A stretch of 64,000 nt of DNA from Amblyomma americanum (taxonomy: Eukaryota > Arthropoda > Arachnida > Ixodida > Ixodidae): assembly GCF_052857255.1 (NCBI RefSeq), contig NC_135505.1, positions 55,773,868 to 55,837,867 of the forward strand, given 5' to 3'. Under the pieces are notes generated by a model. The model made no database searches. It saw only the letters and a program-made list of their open reading frames with translations, and was not told the origin of the DNA. Numbering within the stretch: the first letter of the stretch is position 1; every line of letters begins with the position of its first letter. A program made the position numbers and the translations under genes. Positions 30,440 through 42,174 of the stretch are shown here, piece after piece.

Positions 30440-31190
30440 ACATTTTATTTATTTGTTTTTTTATTTACAGATAACTTACAGGCCTCCGGAGAGGCATTGC
30501 GTAAGAAGAGTCAATTACAGAATTTTATGCAAAATGGGTTAGAAATCAAAAACACAGTAAAGTACACCAAAACACAAAAAAGGTGGGTTCAGTTACAAAA
30601 TCGCAAGGCACAAAAGTGATAAAAATAAGAAACAAATATGCGTCATGAAACAAAAATTTGGGAAATGCACAAAAATTTATTCAGGAGCATAAGAAAGTAT
30701 ATAATGAATACACGAGACAGCTGCGCATCAACAAAACCATGGAGGCAATAATCTCAAGCAGCTGAAAACGAACATATATATGAAGTTATAAGAATTTGTT
30801 TTGAGGAATCATTCTAGAGATGAAAATATATCAGTCTCGTAACTTTACGGACTAAGGTTGTAAATTCTGTTTAACACTTATTTTCTCTCATACAGAATTG
30901 TTTAAAACAGTTTTTTTCTACAAGATGGGTGAATGGTATGCACAGCTGCCTAGTCTTTTCGAGTCAACAAATGTGGCTGCTACGTAAAGCGTCTGTTCTT
31001 GGTTGGTTAGAATTTGATGCTCTTTTATACAGTTCTTTGTGCACCTAGCTGTGTAGCTTTTTCTTGTTTTTTTTCTTTACACTACTTACGTCGAGATGTT
31101 GTTCAAGTCACTCTTTTATTGTCCCTTCTGCTAGGGCCGAAAAAATGGCCTAGAGTACATTCGTAAGCAAATAAATAAAAAAGTATAAAT
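30440..31190. mobile_element. Two opposed CR1-like LINE 3' ends
   Basis: At 30440-30510 the minus strand ends in a CR1-type terminus (gcaatgcctctccggaggcc, then taagttatctgtaaataaa). At about 31120-31185 the + strand shows a similar terminus (ctagggccgaaaaaatggcc, then gtaagcaaataaataaaa). Between them is AT-rich DNA without coding motifs, presumably degraded 3' UTR. The termini resemble the 3' end at 23268-23300. Extents are approximate. Confidence 0.5.
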
Positions 31191-31209
31191 TACAAAGAAC
31201 TCTGGAAGA

Positions 31210-31410
31210 ACTACACGATAGCGAGACGGGCGAGTTGGTGGTACATTTTAAAAACAACAGCACGAAAAACATGGGCAAAGGGTAGACAAAGTATAGAAAA
31301 CACAGGACAGCGCTTGTCTAGTGTTTTTCTACTCTTATTCTCTGTTTTCAAGCTGTTATATTTAATTCTGCAAGAACGTTCAACAGCTGTCACATATGTA
31401 AATCAAGAAC
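31210..31410. repeat. Foldback-like sequence with imperfect hairpin
   Basis: Around 31292-31328 the sequence gaaaacacaggacagcgctt is followed by gtctagtgtttttct, an imperfect inverted repeat. The surrounding block resembles the style of the 10.7 kb foldback (an acagaaag/aggacgg arm) but is not the same sequence. Ends are not defined. Confidence 0.45.
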
Positions 31411-32050
31411 GGGGGGGGGGGGGGGGTTCAAACTGGCTTTCGCAGAAACCTTTAGTTGATTGGGGCGGATTAGAGAGTTCTTTTACCACCAAAATCCAAG
31501 CATGCATTCCTCAACCTCCAACTTCCTTTTACGCCCTTTATTTTGGGACTAACCATACTGCAACAGCTCACAGCAGCAGATTGTTTCACTATACGCCCAG
31601 AGTTTTGTAGCGATAGCAACATTACGGTAGCATTTCGAGCCTTCAGCGTGGTGGCACTGTGGCGGTGAGGGTGCCGCCACGCTGTCACGTGGTGCGGAGC
31701 AGCTGCCGGAGGAGCGGCGCGTGGCTGATCACTTGGTTCGCCACGTGGCTGGCCACGTGACCAGCCACGTGGTGCGGAGCAACTGCTGCTGCCAGCGGCA
31801 AGCCGGCAACATAGCTGCCACAGCTGCGCGCATGCGCCGTATTAAGGTGGAAGAAGATGAAGAAGGAACGCCCAGCGAAACGGGGCGGCGAAAGACTGAC
31901 TTTGCAACCTAACTGAGCAAGTTCCACTCGGAAAACTGTAGCTACCGCGTCACTCCAGGTTTATCCAGAGCTAAACAACTGCCAATTTTTTATTAACTGA
32001 GTGCAGGCGTTTTTCTGGGGGACATACATAACAACCAAAGGACACGTAAA
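31411..32050. other. Unassigned DNA with G16 tract and CACGTG cluster
   Basis: A G16 run lies at 31411-31426. Four CACGTG hexamers (31686, 31742, 31754, 31766) lie within 86 bp, and cacgtggtgcggagca is directly repeated at 31686 and 31766. No gene is recognised. The hexamers are E-box/G-box type palindromes, but nothing shows that they regulate a gene here. Confidence 0.5.
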
Positions 32051-32189
32051 CAAAACCGCACTTTCGGTTCGAGTAGTTGGAGTTAAAGTTGAAGTTAGAG
32101 AATATATTGTGTACAAACACCCAAATAAAAACAGCCAGAGCGACCCCGAGGGTGGGGTTAGTACAAATATGTCTAAAATTATGTTTCCT

Positions 32190-33075
32190 ACATGCCGGTG
32201 CGCCAGCGCCGTCCATTAGACGCGTCCAGATATAGAGGAAGAGACGTGAGATTGGCAGCGGTAGCACTCAACTGGGAGCTCGCCGAATTTGCTAGCACAT
32301 CCATTAAAAACGGTAAGGTTGGTGAGGGTCAGGAACTCGCAGTTGCTCAAGCCATCGCCGAAGGCAACCGGATCAGACAATCTTTAACCATCCTAACGGA
32401 CTCGGAAAAGGCGTGCAGGAACAATGTGAAAGGAAGGATAGGTAAATGAGCAAGAAGGGTCCTAGCGCAAGTGGCTCCAAAAAGGACCTGGCGAGACATG
32501 TTATTTCCTGGGTACCCGGACATCCGGAAGTATGGGGCAACCTCAGGGTCGATGAGACCGCTCCAACTTACACGAGCCGAGCCTCTCATCCACTCAGGCC
32601 GGAGGGGGCCTCAGAAAACGTAATGCCCACCTCAAAAATTACCAATTACTACACGTGCGTAACTAAAAGACATCCGGAACCGCACTCTAGCCAGACTCAG
32701 TAGGAGGCGGTCATATGGATGATGTTCCAAACCCTAGATAATCATCTCATTTTAAATAATATTTATCCAACGCAGTACAGGGACACGTGCCCCGAATGCG
32801 GAGGCAGACCCACGGTGTGTCACACAACGTAGGAGTGCAAGGACAATTATAGTTTCCACAATCAGGAAGAACCGTGTCGGGAGCAGTGGGATGAAGCGCT
32901 TTCCAGCCACAATCCAGCCTTCCAACGAAGGCTGGTGCAACATGCTGTGAAAGCTGCCAGATCAAATGGCGCTCTGGAATAGGGGCTCCACTCGCTGAAA
33001 AGGGCGAAGACATCGCAAGATGAAGACAAACTCTGAACTCTGAAGTGTACAGAAACTATAGCAATAAAGTTTATC
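32190..33075 (+). pseudogene. I-type LINE fragment: RNase H to 3' end
   Basis: It reads GQELAVAQAIAEGNRI and LTILTDSEKACRNN (RNase H Glu and Asp), then in another frame SWVPGHPEVWGN. A C-terminal finger CPECGGRPTVCHTT-stop-EC follows at about 32785-32835. The 3' end has aataaagtttatcctctcc at 33063-33081. Stops and frameshifts are frequent. The 5' boundary coincides with the repeat block at 32050-32215. Confidence 0.75.
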
Positions 33076-33079
33076 CTCT

Positions 33080-34310
33080 CCTCCTTGTTCATCTTATACG
33101 GAAGGGGTCGAAAGTAAAGGGCGCGTCTCCACAGTTCGGGCACTCGAACCCGTTCCATTGTATGGTGGTCATGTTTGATATGTAACCGGTCCAAGAGGAG
33201 GCGACCGGACACCGTCTGGGCGAGACGTGTGTATTGGTTAACGAGATGCGCCTTGCGAAGTTCCCGATTGTTGTTTACCACCCCCAACGCGAGTAGTCAA
33301 GCGTTAGAAGTGGAGGTAGGGAGGTCGAGGGCTCTTTTGAAAATTTTGCGCAGTACAACCTCGAAGCTATCTTCAGGTTTCCGTAAGCGGAGATAAGGAG
33401 TCGAGTACAGTAGTCGAATAGTAACGAAGGCATGGGAAAGCCGCAACGCAAGGCTTGTTCGAAACGCGGCGAACCATCCGGACCACCTGGTCGCCGAGTT
33501 TGCTTAGTTTGGAAAGGATTGCGTCTGCCTTGCGATGCTGAATAATGAACAGACCGAGTATTCGGAGCTCCTGTGCTTCAAGGATGGGGCTATTGGCGAC
33601 AGAAATCTGAACGGAGATTTTGAATTTCGGAGACTGTCGAATATGCACAAATTCAGGCTTGGAAGGGGAGCACTGGAGGCCGCAGTGCGTAGCATAGTGG
33701 TGTACTATGCTCACCGCTGCTTGCAGGCATTCCTCCATCTCTTCTATGTTTCCCGTAGTAGCCCAGATGATGATGTCATGGGCGTACAGTGCATGATGAA
33801 CACCCCGCGAGCTGTGCCGGGAGGTGCATCATGGCAATATTAAAGAGAAGCGGGGACAACACAGCGCTTGTTATGTATCCCGCGTTCCCATCTCAAACGG
33901 GCCGTGTGCTTATGCGTATATAGGCCAAGTGGTCTGTTAAGAAATGTTTCATGTAGTTGAATGTACGAGGGCCGGAGTTGGTCTCGCTAAGGTGTTTTAA
34001 TAAGACGCCGTGTTTAACATTGCCAAGCGCACCCTTCAAATCGAGTGCTAGGAGTATCTTGTCATTGTGTGGGTGTTCTATGGGCTTGAGAACTTCACGA
34101 TGAAGCTGTTAAAGGAATGTCTTGTGCGTATTTGTGAGGTCGGAAGCCGAACATGGTGTCAGCGAAATTGTTCTTGCTCTCGAGATATTCGGAGAGGCGG
34201 CCACCGACTATCGTTTCCATCAGTTTCCCACGCATGAGGTTTGCGTCTCTGGAGGACCGCCAGGTGGCTGCCTTAGCACACGGACGCGTCTAACGTCGGC
34301 TCCGTAGTTT
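33080..34310 (-). pseudogene. I-type LINE fragment: reverse transcriptase part, minus strand
   Basis: The frame at 33738-33373 reads CGLQCSPSKPEFVHIR and ELRILGLFIIQHRKADAILS, the palm-thumb region after YADD. The frame at 33287-33080 reads LVNQYTRLAQTVSGRLLLDR and ALYFRPLPYKMNKEER, the segment just before RNase H. Earlier motifs (LFNIAM-like, and the palm) are frame-broken at 33780-34300. It stops exactly where the oppositely oriented fragment to its left would continue in the protein. Confidence 0.7.
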
Positions 34311-35738
34311 TCTAATATTTTGTGCGGTGTTTTGACTGTTCATGGACTGAAAGTGGTGAAAACAGTTCGCGAAGGTGTTGTGCACCATTTACGTCCCCTT
34401 TACGGGACTTCTGAGTCCGAAATTTGTGCTTGACACGGAGAGGCAGACACTGGACCTCGTGGTAGGCCTAGCTGGAACCTGCCGCGCCTGGGCTAGGCTA
34501 GGCCTAGCCTCACAGTGCGCACATGGCATAAAAAATCAACTTAAAGCACAACTCGAACAGCAAAGCCAGCAAATCCAACATCAGAGTCCACAAATTGATA
34601 GCCTTGTCAAGCAACTTCAATTGCTCTACAAAGAATCCCGCCAACAGAGAAAATGAAAATCCCTCAAGATATCCCTTCTCTCAGTCCGGTAGCTAGCCCA
34701 CCGAACACACCCACCCAAAGCACACCTGCCAAGCGCAGAGCAAAAGAAAACACTGTAGAAGCTTGGGCAAGTTGAAAAAGAAAGCACTTCCACTGAGGAC
34801 GTCACAACGTTAGGAACCCTGATCAGCACGATCACTATTCTTGAACAGAGAATGGAAAAGAAATTCGAAGTCATAACCAAAGACATGAGCACCTGGACGA
34901 GGAATCTCAAAAAAAGAATGACGATGCTTGAGCAGAAATCTAGCGCCCACGACGCCATCGCTGCTCAGGAGCAGAGCAAAATAAACCAAATGTTTCCCTC
35001 ACATAAATCAAATTCAACCCATTCGCTTTCATACCAGTGTATGATGGCAGCAAACCACAAGGAACTAAGAGTTAGGCAGTGAAATTGCAGAGCATATTGC
35101 TCCAAGCGAAGCAATCTGCCACTCCACATTCAATCTCTCTCCGACACAGAAGTGCCCACAGTCATCGCACTACACGGAACTCAAGCTTCTGTCAGATTAT
35201 TCAACTAAATTCCTCAAACTCCAATGAACAAACACATTCAAAGCGGCACAACCCTAGTTCACAGAACATACACTGCTGCAGATCACCCCATAGAGGTTGA
35301 AGACAGATTGTCACTTAATAGGGCTCCTTCCCGAAACTAGAAATGGAACTAGCCTATAAATCCTCAACACATACAGAAGTCCGAAAGGCAAAGCAGCCCC
35401 GCTCCTCGCAGCCATACGCAAAGCGCTCCATATCAGCGCTAAACACCCGCTTATAATGCTTGGTCACTTTAATTGCCAGACACGTCAGCTGGGGGTAAGA
35501 ATTCAACTGCAGAAAAGGAGCACAGCTCTGGACACTAACTCGGAACGAGGGACTCACCCTCGTCAATAATCCGCAACAACATACGCGCATCGGTACCAGC
35601 GTGCCACACAACACCACTCCCGATCTCACACTTACTAAGAATATCACAAAATGACACTGGTCGCACACGCAGACCTCCCTAGGCCGCGGCCACAACATAA
35701 CTGAAACCTCACTCTCGTTAAACTCACTCGCCCCCTTC

Positions 35739-36308
35739 ATGCTAAAGCAGCTGCAGATCACACACTGGAATAAGTTTCGGAACATCCGGAACGACGCCCC
35801 CGCTCAAATCAAACACCTTGCGAGGTGGGTGGCAGAACTCACAAAGGACGTCGCGACAGCGACATCTGAGATCCCCAGCGATCGCGAATCGGACGCGGTC
35901 GACAGCAGACTCCTTCACATGTGGGAGGCTCACTCCGGCCTGCAGAAACGATGGCTTGGTAACAAACAACACAGATCATTCAAGTTAAGGATATCAGCCT
36001 TGATGAAGAAAATAGAGGCACACGCGGCACAACTAACCCGTCAGCAATGGGGTCAGCTCTGCAACCGCATGGAGGGCAAGCTGGGCCTAAGAGACACATG
36101 GAAATTCCTGCGCTGCCTCTTACAACCCCGCAACACGAAGAGTACGCAAGAGCGTTACGTAACGCGCCTCATTCACAAAATTGGTATGAATGACGATGTC
36201 CTGATCCAGAATATCAAAGACAGGTACCTCAAACCGACTCCCAAATGTCCCCTTCCTTGCTACTTGGGCGTAGAAAACCCCGAGCTCGACGCGGACATAA
36301 CAACGTAG
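35739..36308 (+). pseudogene. LINE D ORF2 linker segment (189 codons open)
   Basis: The longest open stretch of LINE D. It matches the region between endonuclease and reverse transcriptase of LINE A (LLHMWEAHSGLQKRWLG against LLHMWEAKNGLERRWKK; RQQWGQLCNRMEGK against EQNWCSRCDEMERG). It ends with a stop at 36308 where the RT domain should follow (EVRAAMVKFRTTSAPG continues after the stop). The part is conserved enough to align but cannot be functional alone. Confidence 0.7.
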
Positions 36309-36323
36309 GAGGTTAGAGCAGCA

Positions 36324-37469
36324 ATGGTCAAATTTCGCACCACGTCTGCGCCAGGAGCAAACAGCATCACAAATAAAAAAAGAAATTTGGACAAGAACTC
36401 CATTCAAGTCCTAAAAGAATTTTTCAACAAGAACTGGAAGGAAAGTACTCTTCCCTCCGAATGGACGCACGCGAGGATCACTTTCATCCCCAAGCCCGGA
36501 AAACAGCTGGACCGGTTACACATCGAGCCAATCTTCCTCTCCTCATGCTTGGGAAAGCTATTTGAGCATGTAATTCTAAACGGACTGCAAAATTACATGC
36601 AAACAAAAGAACTCTTTCCCCACACAATGCTAGGATTCCGAAACCATCTATGAACACTAGACGTAATGCTTCAAATCTCAGAACAAATCCTACATCCCAG
36701 ACATTGCAAACGCACACGAGCACTGCTAGCCTTAGCCAGCCTTAGACCTCACTAATGCGTTTGATTATGTCCAACACACAGCCACACTGGACGCCTTCTT
36801 CAATCTAGGAGTCGAGACTCGAATCTACATAGCAGCGCTCCTACGAGACCGCACAGCGGAACTCCAATTAGTCCCTATAGAGCCCCCTCCCCCCTCTTTC
36901 CTCGTGGCAGCAGGGGGACACCCCAGCGGTCAGTCTTACCTCCCCTACTTTTCAACTTCATTCTCATTCTCATGGCTCCCAAGTTAGAGCGCATCTCAAA
37001 CCTCTCCCACTCCTATGCAGACGACATTGTCTTATAGGCCACCATGGGCAATGTTGAGACCATGGAAGAAACCCTTCAAGCAGGTACGGAAGCGGTAGTG
37101 GTGTGCGCAGCCTGTATAGCCCTCGCATGCTCCTCTACTAAGTCTGAACTCTTGATACTCCACCCGACCCCAAACCGCAGCAGGAAGGAAAACCCCTCTG
37201 TACACGTCGAGATCAATGGTCTACCAGGGCCATAGGTTGAAAAGATACGCATCCTAGGCATGTCCTTACAAAACAATAGACGCAACACGGGGAGCATCTC
37301 CAAACTAACAATCACGGCAAACCAGACCATCCAATTGATTAGAAGAATAGCCAACAAGCACCGAGGCATGCGTGAACATGATCTGAGGCGAGTGGTGCAG
37401 GCATTCGTGATTAATCGGATGGTTTGCTCCCTTCCCTACCTCTACCTCACACAGGCGGAAGAGGAGTAG
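36324..37469 (+). pseudogene. LINE D reverse transcriptase remnant
   Basis: Successive open pieces carry SAPGANSITNK (GPDG replaced by GANS), HARITFIPKPGKQ, LGKLFEHVIL and MLGFRNHL. After a broken motif A (LDLTNAFDYV-like near 36750) comes SHSYADDIVL at about 37013, followed at once by a stop. The thumb reads IRILGMSLQNNRRNTGS and GMREHDLRRVVQAFVINRMV. The changes in the GPDG block and the stop after YADD mean it is dead. Confidence 0.7.
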
Positions 37470-39018
37470 GTAGATGCACTAATAATACAAGCATACTAGC
37501 TAGCCTTAATTCTCCCACAACGAGCTCCCACCACCCATCTCCTACGTATGGAAGTATGCAATACGCTACACGAACTAACTGAAGCCCATCGCATGGCTCA
37601 GATTGACACACTTTCCTCCACAAATACAAGTAGACACATTCTCGCCTCTCTAAAGATCCAGCCAACAGGTTCACCTCCAACAACACCAACGCCATCCCAA
37701 CACCCATCAGGGACAGACTCATAGTTCACCCTCTGCCCAAAAACATACACCCAGTTCACAACCAGGCCAGACGCGAAGCTCGTGCTAAGGCTTTACACAA
37801 AGCTCATGCAAACGACAGAGACGCTGCCTATGAGGACGCGGCAGAGTACACCCACAATTCGGCCTGCGCCATAACAGTAGTATCGCATGACCTCAAACAG
37901 ATAGCATCGTGCTCGGTTAAAGCAACAACCTCACTTGAAGCCGAAGAAGCATCCATAGCGTTTGCATTTCCTCCTCCGCTACCACACTCACTCTGAGTGA
38001 CTCTAAAACGGCAATCACGAATTTTTCACGGGGACAGATTCATTCTACCACCCGAAAATTTCTCAATTCTTCCTCTACAAAAACCCGCCCAGTTCAAATT
38101 GTTTGGGCGCCAGCCCACGCAGGCAACCCCGGATACGAAGTGGCCCACTCTCTTGCCTGAGCGTACGTCAATCGAGCAGGGCACGCCATAGACCGGGGTA
38201 GCGCTAGGGACCGGCTCGTCACCTATCATGAAATAGCCCTCCATTACAGGGAGCAAAAACTCGTCTATCCCCACCACACATCTCCTTCTCGAAAGAACTA
38301 CAAACTACCTGGAGACAGCTCAAGGCTCGCACATTCCCTTCACCGGCTTTGTTAGCCCTTATCCACCCACGCCAGTACAGACCCGAATTCTCTCTTTGTG
38401 GGGCTCGGAGAGCCAACTTTGACCACATTTTATATCTCGGCAAAAAATTCCAAACACCATCTCGCTGGAACATCACGGACAAAGAGGGTTGGGAGATAGC
38501 GGTCTCCAGCGCCGAACAAGCCTCACAAAGGCAGCTGGTAGAGCGGGCTAGAGAGGTCGCCGCACGTCATGGACTGTTGGCCACCACCTGGGATAAAGAG
38601 ATTTCCCTGCCTTCTGGATAAAGGTCTTTTGACGACCGCTGCTCATTCTGTGGGTAGGTGGCCGGCACCTTTCACATAGTTTGGGCATGCAGGCAAAATC
38701 TCTCTCTCTACCCACCATCACCCCTTCCCCTACCCGAGAGGACTAGGAGGCGGCTCTGCTCGGCTGCCAGGAACTATCGGCCCAAGAGGCCCTGGTTTGG
38801 CGGACCAGCGCAGCGGTCAGACCCAACGGGGTAGCAGAATCAGGGACTCCGCCTTCTAATACAAGGGGCGAGACCCACCATAGGGGCCTCAACCCGAACA
38901 CCTCTCTGCACATATACATGAATAAATGCTTTTCACTATCCACACGACCACCACCGCTAGCGCTGTAGAAAAAGCAGAAAGAAGAAAATTTTATTCACTC
39001 TAGTAGTCTAGAGTACTA

Positions 39019-39462
39019 GTGGATTGTGTAAGTAGTGTCTCTCAGGACTCAGATGAAGTCAAGGCTCTCAAAGACCAGAACCAATTATTACAAGCGAAAG
39101 TTAAGGCGTTGCAGGAACAGGTTATGGCGATAGGCGGGACTTCGCAGCCGATGAATGATGTAACGCAGCCGGTGGAGCTGCCGCGGAAGGAGCAGGCAGA
39201 GCTCCCTAGGGAAAGTCCTCCAGCAACAAAAAAGGAGAGAGGTTCAGAGGAGGATCTTGAAACCCGTATACAAGGATTAGAAAGACGACTCAATAAAAAG
39301 GAACAGGATGATCAGATTTTTCAACAGCAAGTTATGGCCGCTTTGGAGCACCTGAGGACTGCTATGGAACAGATGCGCGCCGATATGGCAAGCAGAGACG
39401 AGAGAATTCAATGGGTATATCAGGAAATTATTAACCTTCAAAATGGCTCTGCGTCACCGTAG
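39019..39462 (+). pseudogene. LINE B ORF1, C-terminal part
   Basis: A 147-codon open piece with two predicted coiled-coil stretches (ALKDQNQLLQAKVKALQEQV at residues about 15-34; LETRIQGLERRLNKKEQ and LEHLRTAMEQMRADM at about 80-125). No zinc knuckles are present, so it corresponds to the extreme C-terminus of LINE A ORF1 (also coiled coil). The ATG at 39019 is probably internal to the original ORF1. It overlaps the ORF2 frame as in LINE A. Confidence 0.6.
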
Positions 39463-42174
39463 ACATACCATTTGGCAGTGGAACAATAGGGGCTTCGGTC
39501 GCAAACGCGCGGTACTCCAGACTTTTTTGATGAGCAGTGACAAACCCGAAGTGATCGCGTTGCAGGAGTGCGGTAAGCACGCCAAGCTGGCGAGTTACAA
39601 ATCGTACGTAGGACGAGGTGACAACACGCGAGAAGTCACTGTCGTCAAAAGGAATATAACGGTGTTGCAGCATGATACCGGGACTACAAATCTGGACCAT
39701 ATTCTGATCGAGATAATCTCGCAAAAGAGGAAACTCAATAGTCTGTTCATTCTAAATGTGTATAGCCCGCCACGCCAAAAAAGTCCTTGCGGCTTCGATG
39801 AGCTTTTCGCGAAAGCGCGCGTGATCTCGAAGGGAGGGCCCCTTTTGATAGTCGGGGACTTTAAGGCGCATCACCCGGCATGGGGGTATAAGTACACGCA
39901 AGTAAAAGGACGCGAACTATAGACTAGTATTCAGCAGAATGGCCTAGTGCTTCTGACGGATCCCCTAAGACCTACCCGGCAGGGCAACAGTGTTTCGACA
40001 GACACGTCCCCGGACTTAACTCTAACCGGAGGCCGCATCTCTGCCACCTGGTGCAACACGGACGAAAACTTGGGTAGCGATCATAAAATTATCGAAATTG
40101 TAGTCGACAACGGACCACCGGTTTCCCGCACCAAGAAGGTGGCTTCGGTGAGCTGGGAGGCTATCCGAAATGGCCGCACGGGGCAAGAGGAAGGCATCAG
40201 TGACATTGATGACTGGAGTAAAAATGTCCTTCAGTCGGTCCGCGAGGCAACAGAAGAGGTAGAGGTTGACGAAGAAGTCGAGGGAGTAGATCGTCACATG
40301 GTCCGTCTCTGGCGCAAGAAGAAGGATCTTGAAACACGAATCGCGCACAAGAGGGGGAACAGGAACTTGCGAAGACAATTGGCCATGCTTAACAAGGAAA
40401 TCGAAGAGTACGCGCTCGTTTTAACAAGGCAAAACTGGAGCAACATTTGCGACACACTGGACCAGAACATCGGGAAGGCAGGTACGCGGCACTTGCTTCG
40501 GCATCTTCTAGATCCGGACAAGTCTAAACTGGAGGCCAGGCAACAACTTCACCGGCTAGTACATACATTTGACGGGACCACGGATACGCTCATATCCCAA
40601 GTCCGGGACAGGTATACTTGAGCTGCGCGACGGGTATAGCTGAACCGCTACCAGATTACGGGGGGCAGGAAAACCCGGACTTAGATAAACCGATAACGGT
40701 TGCCGAAGTCCGGGCAGAAATAAACAGATTGAGAACCAGGACTGCCGCGGGTCCGGACAAGGTCAGCAACCGAATTCTAAGAAATTTAGACGACACGTCG
40801 ATCCGACATCTCGCTGCCTTTATGCAGGAGTGTTGGGAAGCCGGTCGACTACCGACAGCATGGAAGGACGCGAACCTTGTGTTCCTTCCGAAGCCGGGAA
40901 AACAGCCGGGTTTCGAGCACCTGCGTCCCATTTCGCTCACGTCGTGCGTGGGCAAACTGATGGAACATGTGATTCAGACCCGGCTGAACCGATTTTTTGA
41001 GGACAAGTGTTTATATCCAATTACCATGATTGGATTTAGACCGCATTTGTCGGCATGTGATGTCAAGCTGCAGCTAAAAGAACAGATAATAGAAAATTCA
41101 ACGCTAGACACCAAGGTTATCGTTGGTCTAGACGTGTCGAAAGCTTTCGACAACGTAAAGCACTCGGCCATTCTGGAGGGTCTGGCTGCGTTAGACGTGG
41201 GTGTTCGTACCTACAACTACATACGCGATTTCCTTACAAACAGAACGGCATCTATAAGCATGGGGGGTAACACACTGACGGGTATTCAACTGGGCAACGA
41301 GGGCACACCGCAGGGATCGGTGCTGTCCCCGACCCTGTTTAATATCGCCATGCTTGGCCTCCCCGCACAACTGGACAAAATTCCGGGGCTGAACCTTACG
41401 TTGTACGCAGATGACCTGACTCTGTGGATGTGCAGGGGCAGTGATAGCCAAATTGAACTGACGCTTCAAAGAGCTATAGATGTAACAGAAAAATACTTAG
41501 AACCAATCGGTCTCAGGTGCTCGGCCGAGAAATCGGAAGCGCTATTTCTCGCGTCCATGCGGTCGCCACAGCGTCGGCGCAAAAAGCAGGACGGACCGTA
41601 TAACGCGGGAATCACACTCAGGGTCAACGGTAATGTAATTCCAGCGGTGGAAAGCATTAGGGTTCTAGGATTACGAATTCAGGCGAACGGCAGGAACTCG
41701 GAATCGATTCAGAGACTAGAGGCTAGCACCAGTCAAACTTGCCGACTCCTAAAACGAATCACTAACAAACATGCGGGTATGAAAGAAGCTAACCTCCTTA
41801 AGCAAGTGCAATCTTTTATAATCGGCAGGATAGTCTACGTGGCACCTTATTTGCGGCTTTACCAGGCGGAAAAAGACAAACTGGATGTTTTAATCCGTAA
41901 AGGGATAAAAACAGCACTAGGTTTACCACCCTGTGCGCCAACAAACAAGATTTTGAGTCTAGGGGTTTCGAATACCCTCGAAGAGCTCATTGAGGCTGCA
42001 AGGTCCTCGCAGTATCAGACTTTTACGCAGTCGTACTGGTCGCGGCATTCTGGAGAAGCTGGGGCACGAGCGTCAAGCGTGCTCGAGACGTACGGACCCG
42101 GTTCCTAGACAGGCTAGGGACAAATTAAAGATACCCCCACTCCCCAAAAACATGCATCCCATCTACCATGAGAG
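39443..42174 (+). pseudogene. LINE B ORF2: endonuclease and reverse transcriptase part
   Basis: The endonuclease begins MALRHRRHTIWQWNNRGF and contains LQECGKHAKL, LIVGDFKAHHPAWGY (catalytic Asn of GDFN is Lys) and LGSDHKII. A TAG at 39920-39922 replaces an expected Trp codon. A frameshift near 40620 separates the linker from the RT. The RT frame (40618-42108) has AAGPDKVSN, LVFLPKPGKQ, VGLDVSKAFDNV, PQGSVLSPTLFN and LYADDLTLW, all intact. A further frameshift near 42000 leads to KIPPLPKNMHPIYHE, where the insertion begins. The element is inactive. Confidence 0.85.

Larger units (their letters stand above)
34330..38940 (+). mobile_element. Heavily decayed I-type LINE 'D'
   Basis: It has all parts of an I-type element in order, with many stops. 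ORF1 coiled coil: QLEQQSQQIQHQSPQIDSLV (34545-34655) and MEKKFEVITKDMSTW (34852). Endonuclease start: QxNCRAYCSKRSNLPLHIQ (about 35080). Linker: LLHMWEAHSGLQKRWLG (open 35739-36308). RT: FIPKPGKQLDRLHIEPIFLS and SSCLGKLFEHVIL (36324-36653), then SYADDIVL (about 37013). RNase H: EAEEASIAFAF and WAPAHAGNPGYEVAHSLA (about 37940-38160). The 3' end is near aataaatgcttttcactat (38921). Confidence 0.75.

Noticed and set aside
31211..31393. Small minus-strand ORF over the 31.3 kb hairpin
   Set aside because: It matches nothing recognisable and spans an inverted repeat with a simple-repeat neighbour.
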